From Phycisphaerae bacterium (GTDB lineage Bacteria > Planctomycetota > Phycisphaerae > Sedimentisphaerales > Anaerohalosphaeraceae), in NCBI GenBank assembly GCA_021736615.1, contig JAIPFN010000142.1:1-14003 (forward strand): 14,003 bases of DNA. Direction: 5' to 3'. Positions 1 to 6,487 of this stretch are shown here, one piece after another. Every line of letters starts with the position of its first letter. The first letter of the stretch is position 1. A program made the translations under genes and the position numbers. A model generated the notes under the pieces. That model had not been told where the DNA came from. It ran no database searches and saw only the letters and a program-made list of their open reading frames with translations.

Positions 1-229
1 CAATATCATCGGCTTGCTCACTAAGGTAGCTTGCAACACGTCGGTAGATTACATGCTCGGCGATGTCTGTCTGTCCAACCCCAAAATCCATCTTAACGTC
101 AATCAGTTCGACGGGCACACCGTGGGCTTTCAGGTAAGATCCCACTGCCAGAATGCCGGGAGGAGGAGAGAACGGAGGCATTGGCCCGATTGGGTAATAC
201 GGAGCGGCGATGAGCACGACTTTCTTCAT
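1..229 (-). CDS. B12-binding radical SAM protein, N-terminal fragment
   Basis: This is the first 76 codons of a minus-strand gene that leaves the window at base 1. The protein starts MKKVVLIAAPYYPIGPMPPF and continues with a stretch reading PPGILAVGSYLKAHGVPVELIDVK. A beta strand, then Pro-rich PP-G-L, then a helix 'YLKAHG' and a second strand 'VELIDV' is the pattern of the Rossmann-like cobalamin-binding domain at the N-terminus of B12-dependent radical SAM enzymes. The radical SAM CxxxCxxC motif would lie beyond the window edge and cannot be seen, so substrate and reaction are unknown. The start is the ATG at 229-227, preceded by only a weak GAAAG-like ribosome site. It lies downstream of the sulfatase on the same strand but 378 bases away, so co-transcription is doubtful. 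A methylthiotransferase-like relative is possible. Partial. Confidence 0.68.
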   Translation of the reverse strand, partial: MKKVVLIAAPYYPIGPMPPFSPPPGILAVGSYLKAHGVPVELIDVKMDFGVGQTDIAEHVIYRRVASYLSEQADDI

Positions 230-322
230 AAGTTCACTTTCTGGATTTCTCGCCCGGCCACCATGACACCACTTTTTATTTTTTTACTAACCGTCATAAT
301 TACTCCCTATGCGTTAAAAGTA

Positions 323-550
323 TTGTAACCGTTCACGCTTTTTTCCTGTTAATCACTCCAAGCTCTCGTTTTTGACAGGACAACAGAATGATTATAAAAT
401 CTTCCTTCTTGATTTTTGCTCCTTTTTTAAAAAAGCAAAACACCCAAACCTGCCAAAAGTTGTAAGCCTGTGATCAAAAACACCCACTGGCATTTTTTAA
501 TCTATCTTTTATCCTGTCATCCTGTCAAAAAACTCCGTGAACGCTTACAA
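323..550. repeat. Nested imperfect palindromic intergenic element
   Basis: The 378-base gap between the radical SAM gene and the sulfatase holds no gene but carries a nested inverted repeat. Outer arms are 323-337 and 536-550 (14 of 15 bases pair). Inner arms are about 368-380 and 520-533 (GTTTTTGACAGGA, with one extra T in the right copy). A short A/T hairpin with TTTTGC / GCAAAA arms lies in the centre at about 414-439. The layout resembles a miniature inverted-repeat element. No transposase or target-site duplication was recognised. Confidence 0.5.
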
Positions 551-607
551 AGTATTTTATCTATTATAGCTTAAGCGATGCCGAACCTCAACAAAAACAA
601 TTAACCT

Positions 608-2323
608 TTACGGAACCCGTCTCTCCCCACTCCCAACATTATAAAAATCACCAATATCAGCAACCCCAGCATTGGCAAACTCCATAATCTTATCCACAAC
701 ACTGGAATTAGCCCCCGCAACATTCTGACTTTCCCCAATATCCGCTTCCAAATCGTACAGCTCTGCAGGACCAATCTTTTCATTATTATACGCAATATGC
801 AGTTTCCATTTACCCCAGCGCACCGCCTTCAGCGTGGTAGTCTTATAAAAATAGTGAACCTTATGTGGTGACACAGAACCTGGTTTCATACGGATCAAAT
901 CTTCAATATCTTTGCCGTCAATAATCCTGTCATCGGGCATCGTTCCTCCCGCGAGTTTCACAAATGTAGGCATAAGATCCATACTGGTAACCATCTCAGC
1001 ATTGACACTGCCCGGTGGGATAATCCCCGGTGCTCTTATCACACAAGGGACACGGTAACCGCCGTCATACTGGCTGAGTTTACCACCGCGCAAGGGATAA
1101 CCGGTACCCGCATTTTCGGAGCTACCCCAGTGACCGTTGTCGCTTAAAAAGATAACGATGGTATTATCATCCAGACCCCAATCACGAATTGAATCTAATA
1201 CCATACCCGTATAGAAATCAAGTTCGCTGATAACATCGCCGTAAAGACCCCGCTTGGTTGTTCCTTTGAAATTTTTGGACGCATCAATTTTTTTGTGGGG
1301 CATTGTGTGTGCGATCCACATGAAAAAGGGTTTGTCTTTGTTCTTTTTCATCCATTCCAGAGCCTTGAGTGTGTAATCCCGTGTAACATGAGCCATGTCA
1401 TCATACTTGCCCAGGCTGGTTTCATTTTCATAGAGGGGAAACCACCCCGGGTCGTTGCTGAATCGCGCCCCCCACCAGTAATCGAATCCCTGGTCGACAG
1501 GCTTATAGCCCTCGTCAATACCCAGGTGCCATTTACCAACCATGCCCGTGGCATAACCTGCCGCTTTTAATACTTCGGCTATGGTGATTTCTGAAGGATC
1601 AACATCTATGCCCCCGCTGCCGTTGAACAGGCCATTGAACCTGTTACCCTTGGTATTGTTTTTTCTTGCGACCCGGGCGGCATAGCTGCCCGTCATAAGC
1701 TGTGCACGACTGGGACCGCAGTATGTCTGGGCATAAAAGCTTGTAAACTTGAGACCCTCTTCTGCCATTTTATCAATGCGCGGGGTAGGGATGGCTATTT
1801 GATCTTTGGCCAGCCACTTGCCGTCATCCGGAGCTGTCCCCGAACCGAAGGTTCCAAGATCAGCATAGCCCTGATCGTCCGTAAAGATTATTACGAAATT
1901 GGGTTGGGAAAATATTTTTATTTCACCTAGTGATTGCTGCACCGAAGGCAGAATCAAAGTTCGTAGAGGACGGCCCGGACAGCTGATGTTCAGACGGATT
2001 TTATCTTTTAAAAGCTCCGAAGCCCCAACCAAACCGCCTGTCAAACTAAATTCACCCGAAGTATTTGACAGTGTCGACATGCCCGTGCCGGCAAGTTCTA
2101 CGGTGCCCCCCTTGACACCCGCACCGCCGCGGTCAACTATTTTACCCGTGATAGAAACGCCCGTCGCTGCACCAAAGCAGACCCCGGTGCCGTTAGCCTG
2201 ACTTAACACGACCAGCATTGCCAATGTGAGAAATACCTGTTTCAGTGCCCCGGCCGTCGTCGACTGCATGTCAATATCTTTGTCGCAGCGGCGAAGCAAT
2301 AATGAAAACTTTTTTTTCGACAT
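608..2323 (-). CDS. Secreted type I sulfatase (arylsulfatase A-like) with N-terminal CarboxypepD_reg-like domain
   Basis: The predicted 571-residue protein hydrolyses sulfate esters, probably from sulfated polysaccharides or glycans outside the cytoplasm. Order: basic N-terminus and hydrophobic export signal (about 25-50); a small beta-sandwich of carboxypeptidase-regulatory type (about 55-138, ITGKIVDRGGAGVKGGTVEL); sulfatase domain from 140. Visible active-site elements are metal-binding D149-D150 (FTDDQGYADLG), the formylglycine motif CGPSR with Cys202 followed by AQLMTG, K264/H266 (GKWHLG), H339 region (HTMPHKK), D395-N396 (LSDNGHW) and K415. A Cys at 202 means maturation by FGE or an anaerobic sulfatase-maturating enzyme, neither seen here. 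The open frame extends 19 codons upstream, but the ATG at 2323 has a GGGAG site 8-9 bases before it and was chosen; Met19 (2269) is a weaker alternative. Substrate cannot be read from sequence. The N-terminal fusion is less usual for the family. Confidence 0.93.
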   Translation of the reverse strand: MSKKKFSLLLRRCDKDIDMQSTTAGALKQVFLTLAMLVVLSQANGTGVCFGAATGVSITGKIVDRGGAGVKGGTVELAGTGMSTLSNTSGEFSLTGGLVGASELLKDKIRLNISCPGRPLRTLILPSVQQSLGEIKIFSQPNFVIIFTDDQGYADLGTFGSGTAPDDGKWLAKDQIAIPTPRIDKMAEEGLKFTSFYAQTYCGPSRAQLMTGSYAARVARKNNTKGNRFNGLFNGSGGIDVDPSEITIAEVLKAAGYATGMVGKWHLGIDEGYKPVDQGFDYWWGARFSNDPGWFPLYENETSLGKYDDMAHVTRDYTLKALEWMKKNKDKPFFMWIAHTMPHKKIDASKNFKGTTKRGLYGDVISELDFYTGMVLDSIRDWGLDDNTIVIFLSDNGHWGSSENAGTGYPLRGGKLSQYDGGYRVPCVIRAPGIIPPGSVNAEMVTSMDLMPTFVKLAGGTMPDDRIIDGKDIEDLIRMKPGSVSPHKVHYFYKTTTLKAVRWGKWKLHIAYNNEKIGPAELYDLEADIGESQNVAGANSSVVDKIMEFANAGVADIGDFYNVGSGERRVP

Positions 2324-2394
2324 AAACTGATCTCCCGATTTAAATATACTTAACATTAAACTGACATTTCCCATATACAAAAATAATCATATTT

Positions 2395-2441
2395 ACAAAA
2401 CACGCAAACCAAACAGTAGCCCTAAGCGCAAGCGCCGGGCT
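2395..2441. repeat. REP-like repeat, copy 1 (47 nt)
   Basis: A 47-base sequence identical at 46 positions to 3078-3124 (only T2417 versus C3100 differs), in the same orientation. Its 3' half forms a stem: AGCCC pairs with GGGCT, and an inner GCG-CAAG-CGC hairpin is separated by a small internal loop. That is the architecture of REP elements. It lies just beyond the 3' end of the REP-associated transposase gene, with copy 2 beyond its 5' end, as in a REP-transposase unit. Confidence 0.8.
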
Positions 2442-2530
2442 GGTTAACGAGTATGAATGACTTTCATAATCCGCAAATAGCATGTCGCTCGCGCTCCACG
2501 CTGCTGTTTAATGGATACCGGATTTTGATA

Positions 2531-3047
2531 TTATTGCGGCAGCATCCAGGCAAAACGCTCATCAATATAATACTCCATCATTTCACCTTGTTCAAGAATT
2601 ACATACTTTACTTTTTCTTTAAGCTTTTCAAAGGTGAAAATATATTGCGTGCTCCCGGACCTGGTCCAGACTTTTTCAAAGTTATGACCTGCTTCTCTTA
2701 GTTTTCTTGTCGACCATGCTCTGATTTCGTCCAATAATTTATCCGGATGGAGCTTTGATTTTACCACCACATGAATATGATTAGTTCTGACATGCACGGC
2801 AAAAAGATGCCAGTTTTTTATCTGGCAGTGTTTTGATATTGTTTCAAGGACTATTTCACGTTGAGATTTTTCAAAACTGACTTCCGGGTATTTCATTATG
2901 CTGGATTTGTAATTGTGCAATTTCTGATCGTGACCAATGATTTTTTTTTTCGCCCTGATATTCAAAAACGCTACCACGCTCATCACCATGCAGCCGACTC
3001 CCATAGGTAGAAAACGTAAGAAAATAAGAAACCGGCTCATTATACAT
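2531..3047 (-). pseudogene. REP-associated Y1 (HUH) tyrosine transposase, frameshifted at a 10-A run
   Basis: Two overlapping minus-strand frames together make one 171-residue TnpREP/RayT protein. The first frame gives MYNEPVSYFLTFSTYGSRLH, then GDERGSVFEYQGEKK; the second continues IIGHDQKLHNYKSSIMKYPE to the end. They join only if one base of the ten-A run (plus-strand T's at 2941-2950) is skipped. Catalytic residues are intact in the joined product: HUH motif H90-I-H92 (TNHIHVVV), and the attacking Tyr148 in KYVILEQGE with Gln153. The ATG at 3047 is preceded by GGAG six bases upstream. These single-strand transposases act on REP hairpins, and two REP-like copies flank the gene. It may be a dead gene, a sequencing miscount in a homopolymer, or a gene expressed through transcriptional slippage. 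The longer second frame starting at 3040 has an unrelated N-terminus and is not the native start. Confidence 0.85.
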
Positions 3048-3077
3048 ATCCAACTCCAAAAAAAACAATTACCCTCA

Positions 3078-3124
3078 ACAAAACACGCAAACCAAACAGC
3101 AGCCCTAAGCGCAAGCGCCGGGCT
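3078..3124. repeat. REP-like repeat, copy 2 (47 nt)
   Basis: Second copy of the 47-base repeat at 2395-2441, same orientation, one mismatch. It begins 31 bases upstream of the transposase start codon and carries the same AGCCC...GGGCT stem with inner GCG/CGC hairpin. The core AAGCGCAAGCGC also recurs, inverted, at 13370-13389. Confidence 0.8.
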
Positions 3125-3360
3125 AATAACCCCACAAAAACAATTAATCTTTCACAAATCTATCCGTACGCTGGCTAAACACGCTGTTCGTTTACCCACC
3201 ATTCATTTCAAACCTCTGTTAATATTATACACCCATCCTGACCAACATCGATTCGATGGCTAAAAAAACATTCTTAACCATTCTATACAACCAGGAACAC
3301 TAAACTATTTATTGGTAATTTAATAGGTGACTGTCCCCTATTACTCTATTACTATTGTCC
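3125..3360. other. Gene-free spacer with repeat remnant
   Basis: No coding frame with recognisable protein character is seen between the upstream REP copy and the stop of the DUF4435 gene. Around 3327-3361 there is a GGTGACTGTCCCC phrase followed by a doubled CTATTACT, resembling the border of the GGGGAC-type repeats found at about 5526 and 13286. The sequence is otherwise AT-rich and featureless to the eye. Confidence 0.4.
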
Positions 3361-4212
3361 CTATTTTATGGTGATACTTTTTACAGCAATTTTAGCCTGC
3401 CTTCTTATTCTTTTAATATATGAGTTGTTTTTTTTGCACTTATGGCATAAGTCAATGCTATGTGTAAACAATGAATCCTTTGAATAAGAAACATGTGCCT
3501 TTCGTAATTTTTTTACTTCTATATTTATAAACTTAAGTACTGTACTAAAAAAGAAATGCCCCGGTGAGTGGTGTCGTGGCTGAAAATTATGTGGCATTCT
3601 TATGTTCCTCATAAGGCGTCGTTCAGTAAGACTCAACTCGCTCATAATTCTATTTTTTATGGCTTTTTTTCCAAAACGATTTGTTGCTTTATTGTAAAAC
3701 CTATCGTCACAATTCTCAGGTAATATTTTTCTCCCAAGACTTCTGCCTATCAAATCAGCGCGTATAAAATCAACAATATCATTGTCGTAATTTTCTAGCC
3801 ATGTAACCACTGTCGAATTACTGTAGTTTGGGTTTCTCGCTAAATCCTTAATTATCTGTGTTACTTTACAGTCACATAGCAAAATATTTTCAATCGAATA
3901 GCATTTTGTCTCGACAATCTTGCGATGTCTATGTAACTTGGATGTTATATCCCTATAGTCACTGTCAATTGCAACGATATAATCTGGATTGTCTTTTAAT
4001 AAGACCTCAAGATATTGATTTATTGGCTCACCGCCAACGGCTTTAAATTCAATGTAATCATGCTTTCCAAGTCTTTTTTCCGGAAAAATTCTCAACCAAA
4101 ACATTACATCGTCCTGTCCCTCGACATATACTAAAATCTTTTTTCTATAAAACAATCCTTCATTCTTAATTCCGTTTGGACTTCGTACTAGATTTTTTTG
4201 GTTTTGTGTCAT
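3361..4212 (-). CDS. DUF4435 Toprim-like protein, PARIS AriB-type effector candidate
   Basis: This 283-residue protein has the DUF4435 layout. Residues 25-39 (KILVYVEGQDDVMFW) carry the Toprim-type Glu31 with Asp34/35. VAIDSDY follows at 80-86 with the D83-x-D85 metal pair, and YSIENIL at 105-111 is the conserved motif after the Toprim core. The C-terminal half is basic and includes a CHKC pair (256-259). In PARIS, the DUF4435 Toprim protein AriB is held inactive by the ATPase AriA, is released on sensing phage anti-restriction proteins, and acts as a nuclease on host tRNA. The gene follows the ATPase gene and overlaps its end by 47 bases. The start at 4212 is fixed by a clear GGAGG eight bases upstream, lying inside the ATPase gene. 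What is seen is the Toprim motif and the pairing; the PARIS role is inferred. Another OLD/Toprim-like defence pair is the alternative. Confidence 0.75.
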   Translation of the reverse strand: MTQNQKNLVRSPNGIKNEGLFYRKKILVYVEGQDDVMFWLRIFPEKRLGKHDYIEFKAVGGEPINQYLEVLLKDNPDYIVAIDSDYRDITSKLHRHRKIVETKCYSIENILLCDCKVTQIIKDLARNPNYSNSTVVTWLENYDNDIVDFIRADLIGRSLGRKILPENCDDRFYNKATNRFGKKAIKNRIMSELSLTERRLMRNIRMPHNFQPRHHSPGHFFFSTVLKFINIEVKKLRKAHVSYSKDSLFTHSIDLCHKCKKNNSYIKRIRRQAKIAVKSITIK

Positions 4213-5494
4213 GTATAATGCCCTCCATATTTATTACTCTGTTAGAGTAATGTGAAACTATCTCAGGGGAATGTGTAGCTACGATAATTTGTGAGTTACT
4301 ATTTAAAGCTAAAACAGCATCTATTAATTTTTGTTGCCATTCCAGATGTAGGGATAATTCAGGTTCGTCAGCAATGAAAATTGATGATTTACCTTCTTGA
4401 AGCAATGCTTCAAGAAGCTGTATCAATAATTGTTTTTCCCCCGAAGATAAATCATAAAGACTAATCTTCTCAGCTATTTGCCCATCAATTGTCTTTCGAT
4501 GTACAGTGAGCTTGCTGCTTTCCGATTCCAAAGAAACATGTTTATTTTTCATGAACTCATGAACTGTACTCAAGAACTTAGATATTGGAAGTCGAATTTT
4601 TGCTCTATTTGATTCAAGAACTTCTAAAAGTTGATTCATATACAGACTTGACTCAGCTCTCACAAGATTAAGTAATGAATGTATATTTATGCCTCCCTCT
4701 TTAGTTTGCATGTTTTTTATGCAATCATTTATCATTACACAATAATTGTGTAGTTTTTTATCTTCTCCATGAATATCTAATTGTTCGAATGCTCTGCTAA
4801 GTCCTGATTCTAATTCTTCCACGTTAGTTTCCTCAAACTTGGTTTGTAGTTTTGGGAAGCTGCTAAATTTGTATTCCTCTAAAGAAGACAAGATGACATC
4901 TTGTTGGAATTTCTTTGTCTTTTCACTGGCAAGATTTTCAATTTTATATAGATATTCTGCGAGACGCTGAGTAAGAAAGTGTAGACGCTGGTCAATAATT
5001 GCTTTACGTTCAGAAACTTCATCCCTTGGTGATGATATTGGGACTTCTCTATATACAGATATCCATGAAATATCAACTAGGCTTTTTAAAACCCGTCTAA
5101 GTTTTGCCTCCTCTGGATTCAAAGGTAATAAATATTGCGATCCTGATAGTGCTCGTCTTTTTATTTTCATTCTAATGTCATCTGTGAGGCAATATTTTGA
5201 GGTACCTACTTGAAAAGTATATATGTTTTGGTCAAAAGGTAAGTTGACACTTCTAGTAATTTTAATTTGGCGTTTTTTCTTTGTTAAGGGATCTATTAAT
5301 TGAATGCATATTTGATTGAATTTATGTCGACTTAGAATTTCAAAATCTGCATTTAATGCCCCAATCAATAGATTAATCAGAGTTGTTTTACCTGTACCGT
5401 TAGCACCAATTAAAATTGTTACATCGGGGTACATCTTCAATTCAATTTTAGAACGTCCCCAAAAGCCATTTACTTCTACTTCTTTTACTATCAT
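4166..5494 (-). CDS. AAA/ABC-type ATPase, PARIS AriA-like
   Basis: This 442-residue P-loop ATPase of the SMC/ABC-like AAA_15/AAA_21 group has all its ATPase motifs. Walker A is GANGTGKTTL (30-39), preceded by the typical N-terminal strand MIVKEVEVNGFWGRSKIEL. A long helical insertion spans about 120-330. The ABC signature is LSSGEKQLL (349-357), Walker B is SIFIADEPELSLH (371-383) with catalytic Glu377, and the switch histidine is in ATHSP (406-410). The C-terminus is Lys/Ser-rich. The start ATG at 5494 has AAGGAG seven bases upstream. It is the first gene of a two-gene unit with the DUF4435 Toprim gene, the order and overlap expected for ariA-ariB. In PARIS the ATPase assembles as a cage that senses the phage trigger and restrains the nuclease. 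Recognition as AriA is by motifs and partner, not by alignment. Confidence 0.78.
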   Translation of the reverse strand: MIVKEVEVNGFWGRSKIELKMYPDVTILIGANGTGKTTLINLLIGALNADFEILSRHKFNQICIQLIDPLTKKKRQIKITRSVNLPFDQNIYTFQVGTSKYCLTDDIRMKIKRRALSGSQYLLPLNPEEAKLRRVLKSLVDISWISVYREVPISSPRDEVSERKAIIDQRLHFLTQRLAEYLYKIENLASEKTKKFQQDVILSSLEEYKFSSFPKLQTKFEETNVEELESGLSRAFEQLDIHGEDKKLHNYCVMINDCIKNMQTKEGGINIHSLLNLVRAESSLYMNQLLEVLESNRAKIRLPISKFLSTVHEFMKNKHVSLESESSKLTVHRKTIDGQIAEKISLYDLSSGEKQLLIQLLEALLQEGKSSIFIADEPELSLHLEWQQKLIDAVLALNSNSQIIVATHSPEIVSHYSNRVINMEGIIHDTKPKKSSTKSKRN

Positions 5495-5525
5495 AATTTC
5501 TCCTTGAAATGTATTGAAAAACTAA

Positions 5526-5580
5526 GGGGGCAGGCACTTTTCGATAAGATAGGCAGGTTGCAGTTCTGCGAAACTGCCCG
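5526..5580. repeat. GGGGG-CAGGCA dispersed repeat, 5' side of the ATPase gene
   Basis: The segment starts GGGGGCAGGCAC and contains TCGATAAGATAGGCAGGTTG followed by CTGCGAAACTGCCC. It resembles the reverse complement of 13286-13329: both share a five-G border, a TCG block and AGGCAGGTTG. It can form short GGCAG/CTGCC stems. It sits in the presumed leader of the AriA-like gene. Confidence 0.4.
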
Positions 5581-5961
5581 GCCATTTAAATCTCTGCTTT
5601 GTGAACCCATTGACAAACTCCCAAAATCCTCAAAAACATTTAGTTAGTTCCAAATTCCAACTTGACCAGCGATCAGCAAAAAATCTAATTGTAATCGCTA
5701 AAATAAATAATACCCGAAAACCCCAAAACCCACAAGCAAAAACCACCTAACAATTAAAACTCTCTCTTTTTATAAAATCATTTCTCTTACCCCTCTCTTT
5801 TCCTCGTTTTTCTCTGTGGCAAAATAACCTCCAGAAACAAATCAGCCATAACAAAAGTAGCAAGCAAAATTCAAAAAAACACACAGGACAATCTTTAAAA
5901 AAAACTGTGTTAATCCGTGAAATCTGTGGCTAAAACTCATTCTTTTTTCCCTTAATCTTTT

Positions 5962-6000
5962 CCTTCAAGATCTTCATGTTTTGCCTTCAATATCTTCATG
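5962..6000. repeat. CTTCATG-type direct repeat
   Basis: Two 17-base units, 5962-5978 (CCTTCAAGATCTTCATG) and 5984-6000, differ at one position and are spaced 22 bases apart. The same motif family appears on the opposite strand at 7885-7911 (ATGAAG repeated three times), so this is a dispersed short repeat rather than a coding remnant. Confidence 0.55.
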
Positions 6001-6070
6001 GTTAATTCCCACTACAAAGGTATAAAGGGTATCAAGAATTTATTTTCTATGAATTTTCGCCGACAAAAAA

Positions 6071-6124
6071 AGCACAAAAAGTGCGCAAAAGTGCGCAAAA
6101 AGCGCGCAAAAATGCGCAAAAATG
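6071..6124. repeat. Short tandem repeat, unit about GTGCGCAAAA
   Basis: Five degenerate units of 10-11 bases follow one another (AGCACAAAAA, GTGCGCAAAA, GTGCGCAAAAA, GCGCGCAAAAA, TGCGCAAAAA), ending in TGCAAATTTTT. The phased A-tracts at helical-turn spacing could bend DNA. It lies about 360 bases upstream of the first pspA gene; no function is assigned. Confidence 0.7.
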
Positions 6125-6320
6125 CAAATTTTTGACGTTTTTTCAGCCTAATTTCCGGCCAAAAAGGCCAAAAACCATAGGTGGGAAATGTCCAGAATGT
6201 CCAGAATTGGCCATTTTTTCATCAAATATGTAAAATATTTGTAACTAATTATCCGCTCAGAAGTCTCTATTACAGCAGGATATTGAAGGCGAATTTGTAG
6301 ACGCCGGATATATTTTATGC

Positions 6321-6348
6321 TTGACTTATCGGACTGAAAAGTTAAGAT
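6321..6348 (+). promoter_or_regulatory. Possible sigma-70-type promoter for the PspA cluster
   Basis: TTGACT (6321-6326) matches the -35 consensus in five of six positions. TAAGAT (6343-6348) matches the -10 in four of six, with a 16-base spacer. Transcription would begin near 6355 and give a leader of about 130 bases containing the hairpins at 6421-6463. No sigma-54 GG-N10-GC element was found. Such matches arise by chance in AT-rich DNA, so this is tentative. Confidence 0.35.
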
Positions 6349-6420
6349 AAGTAGTATTCCGGATGTGCTTCGGCCTGTCTGTGTGGATGGGAAAAAGCGA
6401 AGCATTATAAGGTGATCAGA

Positions 6421-6463
6421 CCGCTAATGACGGTCGTCATCGGTCATTGCGGAATGTTCCGCA
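6421..6463 (+). promoter_or_regulatory. Leader with two mutually exclusive hairpins before the first pspA
   Basis: Stem A pairs CCGCTAATGAC (6421-6431) with GTCATTGCGG (6443-6452): ten base pairs with one bulged T. Stem B pairs TGCGGAA (6448-6454) with TTCCGCA (6457-6463), seven perfect pairs. The segment TGCGG is needed by both, so only one can form at a time. The ribosome site AAGGAG (6475-6480) follows 11 bases later. The arrangement suits a switch or a protein-binding palindrome; neither is demonstrated. Confidence 0.5.
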
Positions 6464-6487
6464 AGCCTAGCAATAAGGAGTAGAATT

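Larger units (their letters stand above)
5495..6487. other. Divergent intergenic region, about 1 kb, repeat-rich and gene-free
   Basis: The region lies between the minus-strand ATPase gene and the plus-strand PspA cluster. It is AT-rich and has no frame with convincing protein features. Contents in order: a GGGGGC-type repeat (5526-5580); an AT-rich stretch with no visible structure (about 5590-5900); a diverged copy of the AATCCGCG repeat family (5907-5933); a CTTCATG direct repeat (5962-6000); a GTGCGCAAAA tandem repeat (6071-6124); short GGCC-bounded and ATGTCCAGA doublets (about 6156-6216); a possible promoter (6321-6348); and a hairpin leader (6421-6463). Confidence 0.6.

Noticed and set aside
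14..328. 104-codon plus-strand frame at the left edge
   Set aside because: It is antisense to the B12-binding radical SAM start, which has far better protein character.
2531..3040. Transposase as an intact 169-residue protein starting at 3040
   Set aside because: Its first 30 residues are the wrong-frame reading of the conserved YFLTFSTYGSRLHGDERG region; the native start is 3047 in the other frame.
6071..6133. CRISPR-like array
   Set aside because: Units are only 10-11 bases, contiguous and without spacers; it is a simple tandem repeat.
6148..6405. 85-codon minus-strand frame in the divergent intergenic region
   Set aside because: It overlaps the proposed promoter, contains repeat doublets (GGCC, ATGTCCAGA), has no ribosome site and no recognisable protein features.
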